From an uncultured Prevotellaceae bacterium (GTDB taxonomy: Bacteria > Bacteroidota > Bacteroidia > Bacteroidales > Bacteroidaceae), in the NCBI GenBank assembly GCA_947176895.1, contig CAMWSK010000002.1, positions 88,423 to 152,422 of the forward strand: a stretch of 64,000 nt of DNA, written 5' to 3'. The translations under genes and the position numbers were made by a program. Positions 7,031 through 17,400 of this stretch are shown piece after piece. Numbering within the stretch: the stretch's first letter is position 1; every line of letters begins with the position of its first letter. The notes below the pieces were generated by a model. It was not told where the DNA came from. It saw nothing but the letters and a program-made list of their open reading frames with translations, and did no database searches.

Positions 7031-8482
7031 ATGAGACACTCCCGCCACACCTTATTATATTATATATGCGTCCTGTGCGCCGCCGCGCTGCTGCCCGCCG
7101 CCGCACAGGCACAAGCATCCGGCCGCCTGGTGCGCCGGGGAACGGCCTGCAAGCCCGCAGGCGACAACATCGTGCTGAAGACGACGTTTGTGCTCGACAG
7201 CCTCCGCCTCGGCTCCAACCGCCAGATGGTAATCACGCCGGTCATCGAGGACGCGGAGGGCCGCATGGCCACCTTCCGCCCCGTCATCGTCAACGGACGC
7301 CGCCAGCATATCTACCACCAGCGCAACGGCAACAAACGCCGGCCCGACGCCACCGAGGTGCGCCACACCCCGGGCAAGCCGCAAAGCGTGGACTACCTGG
7401 ACGCCCTGCGCTATGAGGAGTGGATGGACGGGGCAGCCCTGCGCTTCGCCACCGACACGTGCGGCTGCGGCGACCTGCTGGGCAGCGATGCCGGAGAAAC
7501 CCGCCAGCTGGACTTCCACCCCGAGCGCGGCCTGCGCATGGCGTTCCTGTCGCCCGTGGCCGGCCCCGACCCCGTGGTCTCCATCACGGGCAAGGCCTAT
7601 CTGGACTATCCGGTGAACCGCACGGAGCTTCACCCCGACTATCGCAACAACCCGCGCGAGCTGCAGAAGATCATCGAGACCATCGAGCAGGTGCGCCGCG
7701 ACTCCAACGTCACCATCACCCGCATCGGCATCCACGGCTACGCCTCGCCCGAGGGTTCGTGGGACAACAACGTGCGCCTCTCCATCGGGCGTGCGGCCAC
7801 GCTGAAGAACTACGTGCGCCAGCTGATGCGCTTCGACGACAGCATCTTCACCGTGAGCAACACCCCCGAGGACTGGGACGGACTGGACTCCCTGCTGGCC
7901 GCCTCGAACCTGGACCACCGCGACGAGATTCTGGCCGTGGTGCGCGACCGCAGCCTGGAGCCTGACCCACGCAACGAGAAGATACGGCAGACCTGGCCGG
8001 AGCAGTACGCCTTCATCCACGAGACCTGGTATCCCGCCCTGCGCCACTCCGACTACACCGTGCAATACAAGATACGCACCATGAGCGACCGCCAGGCCGC
8101 CGGCCTGCTCCACACGCAGCCCCAGCTGCTCTCGCTCAACAAGATGTTCCGCATCGCCAACCTCTACGAGCCGGGCAGCGACGCCTTCAACGAGGTCTTC
8201 GACATTGCCGTGCGCATCTATCCCGACGACCCCACGGCCAACGTGAACGCGGCCTGTGTGGCACTGAAGCGCGGGCTCCTCGACCAAGCTGCCGGCTATC
8301 TGGACCGCGCGGGAAACAGCCCGCAAGCCACACATGCCCGCGGTGTGCTGGCCCTGCTGCAAAACCGCTTCTTCGAGGCCGAAGCCCTGCTGACCGAGGC
8401 CCGTGAGGCCGGCATCAGCGAGGCCGAAGACAATCTGGACATCCTCCGGCGGATGCGCGAGCTGCACGACAACGACCAATGA
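7031..8482 (+). CDS. DUF3868 / OmpA-like fimbrial accessory protein
   Basis: 483 residues from the ATG at 7031, one base after the previous stop; an in-frame ATG at 7019 overlaps that gene and adds only four residues. A signal peptide covers about residues 1-28 (CAAALLPAAAQAQA). The N-terminal part matches DUF3868 (VVNGRRQHIYHQRN, AYLDYPVNRTELHPDYRNNPREL). Residues about 215-290 form an OmpA-like peptidoglycan-binding segment (HGYASPEGSWDNNVRLSIGRAATLKNYV). The C-terminus is TPR-like (ANVNAACVALKRGLLDQAAGYLDRA, GVLALLQNRFFEAEALL). It probably links the fimbrial apparatus to the cell wall or outer membrane; that role is inferred from family and position. Confidence 0.85.
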   Translation: MRHSRHTLLYYICVLCAAALLPAAAQAQASGRLVRRGTACKPAGDNIVLKTTFVLDSLRLGSNRQMVITPVIEDAEGRMATFRPVIVNGRRQHIYHQRNGNKRRPDATEVRHTPGKPQSVDYLDALRYEEWMDGAALRFATDTCGCGDLLGSDAGETRQLDFHPERGLRMAFLSPVAGPDPVVSITGKAYLDYPVNRTELHPDYRNNPRELQKIIETIEQVRRDSNVTITRIGIHGYASPEGSWDNNVRLSIGRAATLKNYVRQLMRFDDSIFTVSNTPEDWDGLDSLLAASNLDHRDEILAVVRDRSLEPDPRNEKIRQTWPEQYAFIHETWYPALRHSDYTVQYKIRTMSDRQAAGLLHTQPQLLSLNKMFRIANLYEPGSDAFNEVFDIAVRIYPDDPTANVNAACVALKRGLLDQAAGYLDRAGNSPQATHARGVLALLQNRFFEAEALLTEAREAGISEAEDNLDILRRMRELHDNDQ

Positions 8483-8546
8483 GGTTCACGCCACAGAAAC
8501 AACAGACAACGAACAAACAAATACTAACTATTAACTCCTTTTCATT

Positions 8547-10130
8547 ATGAAAACAAAATCAATCATCGCAATGAGCCTGATGGCCGCACTGGCCGTGGGT
8601 TGCTCATCCGACGACATCGCTGGCGATGGCGGCAAGAATCCCGGCACCGCCGAAGGCCAAGCCTATATCGGCGTGAGCATCTCCCTGCCCGTTTCCCGTC
8701 CCGGCATGAGAGGCATCAGAGGCACCCGCTCGACCAACGACGACTACAATGCCGGCGTAGCCAACGAGTACAAAGTCAACACCCTGACAATCCGATACCT
8801 TGACAACGACGGCACCGAGAAAAAATCGTTTACATACGGAGTTGCGGATCTCAACTGGGAGCCCTCTTCCGCTGCCGGCATCACGACCACGGCCGTTCTT
8901 CCCGTAGAGAAGGTGGGCTTCAGCGGCACAGCCTATGCACTGGTGGAAATCAACAGCCCGTTTGGCGAAGAGGGCATTGTAAAAAATGACATATGCGAAG
9001 TCACTGCAAATAACCTGACCGGCGAGAAGAAGGATGACTTCTTTATGACCAACACGGTTTGGAAAGACGGCCACTATCTTGTTCCGGTTACCACCTCCGA
9101 CACCAAGGATAAAGCACAGAGCCTCGCAGCCACCCATACCATCTATGTGGAGCGTGCCGCAGCCAAGGTTCAGCTGAATGTGGCAGAAGGCGATGGCTGG
9201 AACACATCAACATACACCATTCCCGCCGGACAGACCAACGCCGGTGCGGCAATCAACATCCAAAACTGGGTGCTTGATGTGACGAACAAAAAGATGTTCC
9301 CCATTCGCAAGTTTGGCGGCACCAATTCTTACCCAGTTGAAAGCTACGCTCGCCTCTATTCTGCAAGCAACGCTGATTTCCGCACATACTGGGCCGAGGA
9401 TCCCAACTATAGCGCATATGAAAATGGTAATTTCAATGTAATAACCGAATATCCCGAAAAACCCAACGATTTGGATGGTGTGGAATATTGCGCCGAAAAT
9501 ACGTTCGATGTGAAGAACCAGTGTCAGAACCAGACTACCCGCGCCCTCATCAAGGCCGTATATACCCCCGCCGGTATGCAGGCAGGTGCTTCTTGGTTCA
9601 CCATCGGAAACTCCAGCACAGCTCTCAACGCCAACACCTTGGCAGAACGTATCAAAAAAGCAGCAGGTGCAGCAGACGACGCAGTAGTACTCATTGATGA
9701 CGCATTCACCGCAGGCCAAAAAGAATTCAACGAAACAATGTTTACTATTGGGGGCGAAACACCCAATCCCGTAACTTTGAACAAGGTAAAGAATGCCCTT
9801 GGCAAGGTGACGACCTATAAAAACGGCGTGTGCTACTATATCGTACGCATCAAGCACTTCGGCGATGAGATCTGTCCTTGGGGACCTCCCTATTACGACG
9901 AATACGACGAATACAAGGACGGAGGAGACGATATGAGCGAGAAGTACCTCGGCCGCTATGGCGTAGTGCGCAACAACTGGTACAAGGTGACCATCAACAG
10001 CGTATCTCAGCCCGGCGACCCCACCATTCCCGAACTCACCGACAAGCAGGACGACGAGCACAACAACTACTTGCAGTCTACCGTCAAGATCCTTGACTGG
10101 GCCGTGCGCAACCAGGGCGTAGACCTGTAA
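8547..10130 (+). CDS. Mfa1-family fimbrillin, probable major subunit (lipoprotein)
   Basis: 527 residues. A lipoprotein signal ends at Cys19 (LAVGC-SS). An Arg-rich stretch follows, with GIRGTR61-STNDDYN, a plausible arginine-specific maturation site as used for Mfa1/FimA in Porphyromonas. The C-terminal domain has the family hallmark KYLGRYGVVRNNWYKVTINSV and closes with a beta-strand (VKILDWAVRNQGVDL) that could act as the donor strand. The size, its place directly after the DUF3868 gene, and the hairpin after it that could shield its message all fit the shaft subunit. The coding DNA is locally less GC-rich than its neighbours, as expected for a diversifying surface antigen. Confidence 0.85.
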   Translation: MKTKSIIAMSLMAALAVGCSSDDIAGDGGKNPGTAEGQAYIGVSISLPVSRPGMRGIRGTRSTNDDYNAGVANEYKVNTLTIRYLDNDGTEKKSFTYGVADLNWEPSSAAGITTTAVLPVEKVGFSGTAYALVEINSPFGEEGIVKNDICEVTANNLTGEKKDDFFMTNTVWKDGHYLVPVTTSDTKDKAQSLAATHTIYVERAAAKVQLNVAEGDGWNTSTYTIPAGQTNAGAAINIQNWVLDVTNKKMFPIRKFGGTNSYPVESYARLYSASNADFRTYWAEDPNYSAYENGNFNVITEYPEKPNDLDGVEYCAENTFDVKNQCQNQTTRALIKAVYTPAGMQAGASWFTIGNSSTALNANTLAERIKKAAGAADDAVVLIDDAFTAGQKEFNETMFTIGGETPNPVTLNKVKNALGKVTTYKNGVCYYIVRIKHFGDEICPWGPPYYDEYDEYKDGGDDMSEKYLGRYGVVRNNWYKVTINSVSQPGDPTIPELTDKQDDEHNNYLQSTVKILDWAVRNQGVDL

Positions 10131-10138
10131 ACGGAACA

Positions 10139-10168
10139 TCCTGACACCCTGACACCCTGACACCCTAA
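10139..10168 (+). repeat. Short tandem repeat in the mfa1-mfa2 gap
   Basis: The octamer-like unit CTGACACC(C) occurs three times head to tail just after the major-subunit stop codon, with a degenerate fourth (CTAACATCC). Confidence 0.6.
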
Positions 10169-10171
10169 CAT

Positions 10172-10238
10172 CCACAACGCGGGGACGTGTCTCTGACACT
10201 GCCCGAGAACGTGCCGGAGACACGCCCCCACATTGTGG
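10172..10238 (+). terminator. Long hairpin between major and anchor fimbrial genes
   Basis: The outer arms CCACAA (10172-10177) and TTGTGG (10233-10238) enclose GGGG-A-CGTGTCTC (from 10181) pairing with GGAGACACG-CCCC (to about 10229). There is no strong T-run, so it could be a partial terminator or a 3' mRNA stabiliser that keeps the major-subunit message above that of the downstream genes. Confidence 0.6.
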
Positions 10239-10319
10239 TTTCACCGAAAACAACCGGGCATGGCAACAGCCCTCCGCCCACAAACCTATACCTCATAATA
10301 TATAAACCCAAAAAGAACC

Positions 10320-11438
10320 ATGCGTCTTTCACGTTTACGTAACATACTCACCCTGGCCCTTGCCGCCTGCACCCTGAGCGCCTGCTCGTGGATGGAGGAG
10401 GACCTGAGCGAATGTCCCGACGGCCTGGACGTGTACTTCAAGTATGACTACAATATGCAGCGGGCCGACATGTTTGCCGACCATGTGGGTGCCGTGACCG
10501 TGTACGTATTCGATGAGCATAACCGCTTCGTGATGCAGCGTAGCGTGGCCAACACAGCGGGTAATGCTCCCCTGAAGGCACACGACTTCCACATTCATTT
10601 CAGCAGCAACGAGCTGAAACCCGGCAAATACAGCCTGTTGGCCTTGGCCGGACAAAAAGACTATGCCGAGATGCTGGCCGCACCCGGCGCCAAATTCCGC
10701 CGCACCGAACTGAAGAAGGGCGACGACATACAGAAACTGATGGTGACCCTCGACCGCGGCGAGACCACCGCAGACAACACCGCACCCGTGGAACACGAGG
10801 ACATGCCCCTCGATACCCTGTGGCATGGACTGAACGTCCGCACCGTGGAAATCACCCCCGACCGCACCGTCGACGGGGTTTATGCCGCCGTGAAGGACAC
10901 CATATCGCTGACACGCGACACCAAACAACTGAACATAACCCTGCGCCAGAGCGAGGACGAGGGCGAGATGCTCGCCGACAACTTCGATGTGCGCATCATA
11001 GATAGAAACGGCCTTCTGGCCCACGACAACACGCCCGACGCGGCCGACAGCCGCCTCTGCTACACGCCCTATGCCCGATGGCAGACGGACGCAGCCGACG
11101 ATGCGGTGGGGTCCGCACCCGGAGCCGTAGGCCTGCAGGCCGCCCACTACGAGCTGTTCACCTCGCGCATCATGAAACACGGGGACACTGCCGACGACGC
11201 ACGCCTCATCATCACCAACCGCACCAACGGCGAGACGGTGGTGGACATCCCCCTGCCCTACTACCTGACGCGCGACAGAGACCATTTCTCCCAAGACCTC
11301 TACACGGCGCAGGAGTTCCTGGACCGCGAGTACAAGTATAACCTGAGCTTCTTCCTGGTGGGAGGCCGCTGGCAATACATGATTTTCTCCATAGGCATCC
11401 TGGACTGGGGGGTGCGCGTCCAGAACGAGAACTTGTAA
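10320..11438 (+). CDS. FimB/Mfa2-family fimbrial anchor subunit (lipoprotein)
   Basis: 372 residues with a lipobox ending at Cys22 (LSAC-SW). Directly after it comes the family signature: DLSECPDGLDVYFKYDYNMQRADMF, then VTVYVFDEHNRFV. The C-terminal part has RLIITNRTNGETVVDIPLPYYL and FLVGGRWQYMIFSIGILDWGVR. Proteins of this type cap the cell-proximal end of FimA/Mfa1 fibres and fix them to the outer membrane. Unlike the three fimbrillin-like proteins of this locus it shows no Thr-Arg site after the lipobox, as expected for an anchor that stays lipidated. It stands 190 bases after the major subunit, across the hairpin. Confidence 0.9.
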   Translation: MRLSRLRNILTLALAACTLSACSWMEEDLSECPDGLDVYFKYDYNMQRADMFADHVGAVTVYVFDEHNRFVMQRSVANTAGNAPLKAHDFHIHFSSNELKPGKYSLLALAGQKDYAEMLAAPGAKFRRTELKKGDDIQKLMVTLDRGETTADNTAPVEHEDMPLDTLWHGLNVRTVEITPDRTVDGVYAAVKDTISLTRDTKQLNITLRQSEDEGEMLADNFDVRIIDRNGLLAHDNTPDAADSRLCYTPYARWQTDAADDAVGSAPGAVGLQAAHYELFTSRIMKHGDTADDARLIITNRTNGETVVDIPLPYYLTRDRDHFSQDLYTAQEFLDREYKYNLSFFLVGGRWQYMIFSIGILDWGVRVQNENL

Positions 11439-11469
11439 TCCCTAAAACGACAAATCGGATAGTATAGAA

Positions 11470-12972
11470 ATGAAAGGCTTCATCCTACATATCTCCCGCC
11501 CGGCCCTGCTGCTTGCGATAGCCGTGGGGCTTGCGTCGTGCAACGATGCCTGGGAGAACACACAAAAGGAAGAAGAGCGGTTCGGCACCAGCCTGCAGGT
11601 GACCGTCCGCGTGAACGGTGACAGCCGCCAGGGCCTCACGCGTACCCAAGATGACGGTCCCGCCGGCGGCGAGGACGGCGACGGACGGGAGCAAGGCAGC
11701 GAGAACGAATACCGGGTGGACAACGCCACCCTGTTGCTCTACCGCGACGCCAACGGCATCAACAGCACCAACAACCCCCTCATCGAATACGCCCTCTACG
11801 CCCCCGTAATGGAAAAGGAAGACAAGGGGGACGGCAAGATTTACTACTCCTCCGACGTGCTCCACTACAAGGATCCGCTGCCCCGCGGAGAGTTCCATGC
11901 CATCATCCTCGCCAATATGGGCGACTGCACAGGCCTGAAGGGCAGGACGCTCGCCGAGGTGCGCGACATGACGGTGGAGTCCCCCTTCACCATCAGGCGC
12001 GACGCCAAGGGGCAACCCGACATCGCCGGTGCCGGCAACTTCGTCATGACCTCCGCCCGCGACGCCTCGTTTGTAACCAGCGGCGAGGGCGGTCCGGTTT
12101 CGGGAAACATCATCCACGTGGAAGCCCCCGTGGAACGCCTGGCGGCACGCATCGACTTCTCGCCCGGGCCATTGGCCGCCACACTGCCGGAAGACGGTGG
12201 TTACGCCTTGTGGGTGGAGAATGAAAGCGTGACCCTGGAAGAGGAGGGCATGACAACGGCCACAAGCCTGACCGGATATAAGTATGTCGTGCTCGACGCA
12301 ACCACGAAAGCCCCCACCCGAGACCGCTTCATCCTGACCGGCGTGACGCCCTTCAACTGCCTCACCTCGGGCACCTGTTGCATAAAGCGTGTGAGAAACA
12401 ACCTTCAGGGCGGCGGCACAAGACTTGTCTACCTTGGCAACGAGACCGTGGATGCTTCCGGAGGTGCCACCAATTACGTGCCGGACCCCTGGACCATGAA
12501 CAAGAACTCCTCCACGGACCCTGCCGGGCTGGAATACCGCAACCGACTGACAAGCCCGAACCAACTGCTCGACAAGGACAAACACTGGCCGGTGAGACCG
12601 GAAACGGAGCTGTTTACCCCGACCATCACGCCCTCGGCAGACTTACAGTACTATATCCTTGACTATACGCAGGAGAACACCCTGTTGCCCGGCTTCGGCA
12701 AGGAACGCTATGCCACGGGACTGCTGATCACGGGCTATTACGGCTGTGCGGACGAGAACGGGAATATCGAGAAGTACCTGCCCCAGAACTACCACTACTA
12801 TATCCGGCATGCCGACCCCAACGGCTCGTCCGATGAGTCGTTGCCCATGAAATACGGTATCGTGCGCAACAATATCTACCGCATACATGTCAACAGCATC
12901 AACTCGCTCGGACAGATACAGATAGTCGTCAACGACTGGAAACGCATAGACGTCCCCGAAATACAAATATAA
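11470..12972 (+). CDS. Mfa1-like minor fimbrillin (lipoprotein)
   Basis: 500 residues with a lipobox ending at Cys24 (LASC-ND). A candidate maturation site LTR58-TQDD follows, at about the same distance from the lipobox as in the major subunit. An NATLLLYRDANG segment opens the first beta-sandwich, and the C-terminal domain carries KYGIVRNNIYRIHVNSINSLG and the closing strand IQIVVNDWKRIDVPEIQI. This is the Mfa1-type fold. Because the major subunit is already encoded upstream, this is probably an accessory or tip-proximal subunit. It follows the anchor gene by 31 bases. Confidence 0.8.
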   Translation: MKGFILHISRPALLLAIAVGLASCNDAWENTQKEEERFGTSLQVTVRVNGDSRQGLTRTQDDGPAGGEDGDGREQGSENEYRVDNATLLLYRDANGINSTNNPLIEYALYAPVMEKEDKGDGKIYYSSDVLHYKDPLPRGEFHAIILANMGDCTGLKGRTLAEVRDMTVESPFTIRRDAKGQPDIAGAGNFVMTSARDASFVTSGEGGPVSGNIIHVEAPVERLAARIDFSPGPLAATLPEDGGYALWVENESVTLEEEGMTTATSLTGYKYVVLDATTKAPTRDRFILTGVTPFNCLTSGTCCIKRVRNNLQGGGTRLVYLGNETVDASGGATNYVPDPWTMNKNSSTDPAGLEYRNRLTSPNQLLDKDKHWPVRPETELFTPTITPSADLQYYILDYTQENTLLPGFGKERYATGLLITGYYGCADENGNIEKYLPQNYHYYIRHADPNGSSDESLPMKYGIVRNNIYRIHVNSINSLGQIQIVVNDWKRIDVPEIQI

Positions 12973-12978
12973 ACCGCA

Positions 12979-13006
12979 CGACGCGCAGACCCCGGTCTCC
13001 GTGTCG
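12979..13006 (+). other. Two-part hairpin between fimbrillin genes
   Basis: CGACGCG (12979-12985) pairs with CGTGTCG (13000-13006), and inside it AGACC (12987-12991) pairs with GGTCT (12994-12998) around a CC loop. No T-run follows. It could tune the downstream subunit's expression by RNA stability or attenuation. Confidence 0.5.
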
Positions 13007-13036
13007 CGCCTGCATTCAGACCATATATAATATATC

Positions 13037-14410
13037 ATGATACGCTTTCTTAAAAGATACCCGCTCCTCTGCCTCATCGCCACACTGGCCGCCTGCTCCG
13101 AAGACCCGGCGGACCGCAACGGCGAGGACCTGCCCGCAGGCTATTCCCGCATCGAGCTGTTCCTCAGCGCCGAGCGTCAGCCCTCCACGCGTGCGCCATG
13201 GGACGATACAAATGGCACGGACGAGGAAATGATGAGATACGCCCTGGTCATCATGGCCAAGGGAAATACGGTGGAGCGCATCATTCCCGTGAACGTACAG
13301 AACAACAACACCCAATGGTACGAGCGCCACAGCGTAGGCATCATCGCCATGGAAAACGGTGATTATACCTTCTATTCCTTTGCCAACATTCCATACACCA
13401 ACGGCACAAGCCCGGAGGGCAAAGACATGGCAACCATCAACGGCCTGACGTTCACCGTAGGCAGCACGTTGCCCGAAGATTTGGAAACGAGCACATGGAC
13501 TGCGGATTTTAACAACTACACCCTCGCCGGCCATCCCATCCCCATGACCAACAAGGAAGAGTATCCGGTGAACAGCAACCGGAGCATCACGCTCCACCTC
13601 TTCCGCATGTTGTCCAAAGTCAACTTCGAGTTCACCAACAAGACGGGGAAAGAGATTACCGTCAACAAGATAGAACTGGGCGAAGTAACGCCAAACGGTA
13701 CCTCCATATACTTCCTGCCGCCCAAAGACGGCGAAAACATCGTGAACCGCTTCCCCACGGACTTCGCCAACAGCAGCCTGACCGTGAACGACGAGACAAC
13801 GCCTATCGCGCTGCCGGAGCAAGACACCCCCGACGCAACCGCCATATCCAAGATTGCTTACCTCAACGAAAGCATGTCACGGCACCTCACCAAACAGATG
13901 CCGCTGACCCTAAGCGTGAAGCGGGGCGACATCGACAGCACGGAAACGAAATATGCCCTCATGAGCCTTTCGGGCATTCCGCGCAACTCCTATGTGGTGG
14001 TGCCCATCAGCATCACGGACTACATGCTCGAGCTGAAGGCCTTCTTCCATGCTCCCATCGGCGGCTATCCGCCCTACACGATAGAGAACAAGAAGAACGA
14101 CTTCTATTGCACGTTCAGCTGCGGCGGCGACTTTATCTTGCGGCCCTTCATCTATAAATACGAGGACCACATGAACACAGAGAAGTGGTTCGAGTTGACC
14201 GATGCCACCCGGGTGGACAGCCACACGCTCACAGTCTCGGACCCCGACAAGATTTTCTCCACGCCACCATATTTCTCCTCCGGCGGTGAGATTTCCGGCA
14301 CGCTCAACGGCGAACACGGAACCGCCTCGGTACGCCTCACCGTCTACCTGAAGACCGATACGCCGGACGTGTTGCAAGAGTACAACCGCACCCTCTACAT
14401 CATCGTATAA
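13037..14410 (+). CDS. Fimbrillin-like accessory lipoprotein
   Basis: 457 residues with a lipobox ending at Cys20 (LAAC-SE). A possible maturation site STR52-APWDD lies at a position comparable to the Arg sites of the two Mfa1-like proteins, followed by a first strand segment MRYALVIMAKGN. Middle strands include TLHLFRMLSKVNFEFTNKTG, typical of fimbrillin-like domains. The C-terminus (ASVRLTVYLKTDTPDVL to YIIV) lacks the YGxVRNNxY signature, so it is more distant from Mfa1 and may occupy a tip-adaptor position like Mfa3/Mfa4. It lies 10 bases before the giant gene, pointing to coupled expression. Confidence 0.7.
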   Translation: MIRFLKRYPLLCLIATLAACSEDPADRNGEDLPAGYSRIELFLSAERQPSTRAPWDDTNGTDEEMMRYALVIMAKGNTVERIIPVNVQNNNTQWYERHSVGIIAMENGDYTFYSFANIPYTNGTSPEGKDMATINGLTFTVGSTLPEDLETSTWTADFNNYTLAGHPIPMTNKEEYPVNSNRSITLHLFRMLSKVNFEFTNKTGKEITVNKIELGEVTPNGTSIYFLPPKDGENIVNRFPTDFANSSLTVNDETTPIALPEQDTPDATAISKIAYLNESMSRHLTKQMPLTLSVKRGDIDSTETKYALMSLSGIPRNSYVVVPISITDYMLELKAFFHAPIGGYPPYTIENKKNDFYCTFSCGGDFILRPFIYKYEDHMNTEKWFELTDATRVDSHTLTVSDPDKIFSTPPYFSSGGEISGTLNGEHGTASVRLTVYLKTDTPDVLQEYNRTLYIIV

Positions 14411-14420
14411 TCTTATTGTC

Positions 14421-17400
14421 ATGAAACGATTCCATCATATTTCGTTACGCTGTTTCCTTCTGCAACTATTGCTCTTCGCCACGGCTTCACCGCTGTTGGC
14501 ACAGTCGTTCAAGCACACGCCGCAGCAGATATTCTACTCCACGGCCGACGATGCCACGCCCAACAACGAATACTGGTACGTCATCCGCTTCTGCAGCAAC
14601 ATGAGCTATGCCATGAAATACGATGGCACCAAGATGGTGCCCGGCAACTATTCCGGCGGAAGCGATGCCGCCGACACGCCGGACGAATATAAATGGAAGT
14701 TCATACCCTCCGGTGAGGCCGGATGGTATTATATGGTCAACAAGCAGGGAAACAAGTATGTCAAGTGGGGCGACCAGGCAACGGGAGACAAATTTTTCGT
14801 GCTTAGCGACAGCAAAGCCGATGCCACCAAGGTACACTTGATATACAACACCAATCAGAGCAATCGTTATGCGTGGCAGATTCAAAGGCAAGGCAGCAAC
14901 AACAGCATGAACCCCTTGGGCGGTCTCACCTCCGGCCGCGGCATAGGCGAATGGGGCACGGGGGACGCAAACAACGTGCTCCGCTTCGACCTTGTGGAGG
15001 AAATGGACAAGAGCATCAAGGTCTTCCTCCAGTTCAGCAGCTACGGGCGTTGGGCTATGTACGACGACGGCACGGGCGCCGCCCCCATAGCACGGAAGCC
15101 CGCTGACGGTGTGACCTATCCCGCCGAAGCCGGCTATCTGTGGACCAAGACCAAGAAGGCCGACGGCTACACCCTGTGCAGCGGCCATGGCCGCTACCTG
15201 AAGGTTGACGGCACATCCATCGGATTCACAACCGCAGCCGGCGATGCCACCGTCTTCACCACCCCGCTCAACCCCTACGACGGCGATACGGGCGCCAACA
15301 GCCCGCGCCCCGTCCGCCGCTTCGCCTACATGGCGGGCACCCAAGCCCTCTCCATCGATGCGGAGAACCATCAAGTTGTGCTGACCGACATCGGCACCGA
15401 CTCCCCCACGGCCGCCACACGCGCCACCATCATCCGCGAGACCTTGGAGATAGACGGAAAGGATTCACCCCTCGCGTCCGATGCAGCCGACCCCGTGTGG
15501 TACAACATCACCTTCACCAACGCAGGCGGCAACCTGACCATGAAAGCCGACGGGTCCGTATCCAAGAGTCCAAACAACGATCCGACTTCGGCTGCCGCGT
15601 GGAGCCTGGAGAAGACGGGAACCGGCACCGACCTCTACCGCCTGAAGAACTTCAACGGGCAATACCTGCAACTGAACGGCGCCACCCTCACCACCACAGC
15701 CGACGCGGGGGCGGCCGCCACGTTCCGCCTGTCCGAGTACGCCGAGACGGGTGCCGACCGCAACAAGTGGGTGCTGCAATGCGCGGATGCGGAGGACTAT
15801 CAATACCTGATGCCTGCCACGGACGGCAGCAGCGTAGGCCTCACCACGGCCGACATGCTGTTCCGCGCGGCCATCGCCTTCACTCTCCCTTCCACCGCTT
15901 CGGTGAAGCCGAACATCAACCACGCGCCGCAACAAGTGTTCTATTCCACGGCCGAAGATGCCACACCCAAGCGTGAGGTCTGGTATATGGCACGCTTCAT
16001 GCGAGCGGCCAACGGTCAAAACTTCGCCATCAAGTGCGAGAGCGATGCCTTGTGGTCAAGAGCCTATTCCTTTGAGGTGTCGGGCAGTGACGCTCCCGAC
16101 GAGTTCAAGTGGAAGTTCATCCCTTCTGACGAAGAGGGCTGGTACCACATGGTCAGCAAGACGGGCATGTACGTAAAATACGAGAACAACCGCTTCAGGC
16201 CCACCGCCAACAAGGCCGAGGCCGTCAAGCTGCATATCATCTCCGTCACGAACAACAACGCCTATCCCCATGCCCTGCAGATACAGAGACAAGGAAGCAA
16301 CAAAGCCATGAATCCCTATGGCGGCACAGCGAACAACAGCATCGGAGAGGACCAGACCGGCGACGGAGGAAACTCCATCTTGTTTGAGTTCTTGGAAGAG
16401 GATAACGAGGACATCGACCTCTATCTCCAGTTCAGTTCCTATGGCCGCCGCGCCTTGTACGACAACGGTGCCGCACCGGTAGCCCATCAACCCGCCAACG
16501 GCGAGACCCGTCCCTCCGAGAAAGGCTATCTGTGGACCAAGACCCGGACACCAAGAGGCTATACGCTGAAGAGCGACAAGGGCAACTACATCGCCGCGAA
16601 CGCTGACGGAAGCCTTGCACTGACCACAAACCCGGACGCTGCCACACACTTCACCACCCTGCTCAACCCATACACCGAGGACGTGGCCGAGACCGGCGGA
16701 CGCAGCGTCAGCCGTTTCATGTTCTCCGCCAAGGGAAAGTTCCTCTCCATAGACCCCGCAAGCGGCAACGTCGCGCTCATCGACTTCCCCGCCGTCCCCG
16801 TCCGCTCCACCATCCTGCGCGAGACCTCTGATATCGACGGCGCGGAGTGGCCCAAACTGTCCACGGAGGCCGACCCTGTGTGGTACGACATCCAGTTCAG
16901 CAACGTGGACAACAACTTCCTCTCCGCAGGCAACGACGGCGACAAGACCGCCCTCGCCGAGCCCAAAACCGCCGAGTTCAACCCCGAGCTGTTCTGGCGG
17001 CTGGAAGATGCAGGAAACGACTTGGTGCGCGTCAGGGGATATAAGGGTACGGGCTACCTGGCATGGAACGGAAGCGCGTTCACGGCCAAGGCCGACGAGG
17101 CCGGTGCCGCCCTGTTCCGCATGGACGAATACGCCGAGACGGGCATCAACCGCGACAAGTGGCTGCTGCACTATGTGGGTGCCACCGACGCCAACCAATA
17201 CCTGAAACCCAACGAGGCCAAGGACAAGGTGGTGCTCGCCGCAGCCAACGCCTTGAAGCCCGCCGCCCTCTTCTTTGAAGAGAAAGGCAAGACGGCGGAT
17301 GTCATGAACGAGACGCGGCCCGTTTACTTCTCCACAAGCGATGTCGACTATTGGTACGTCATCCGCTTCTGCGAAAACAAGAACCTCGTGCTGCGGTGCG

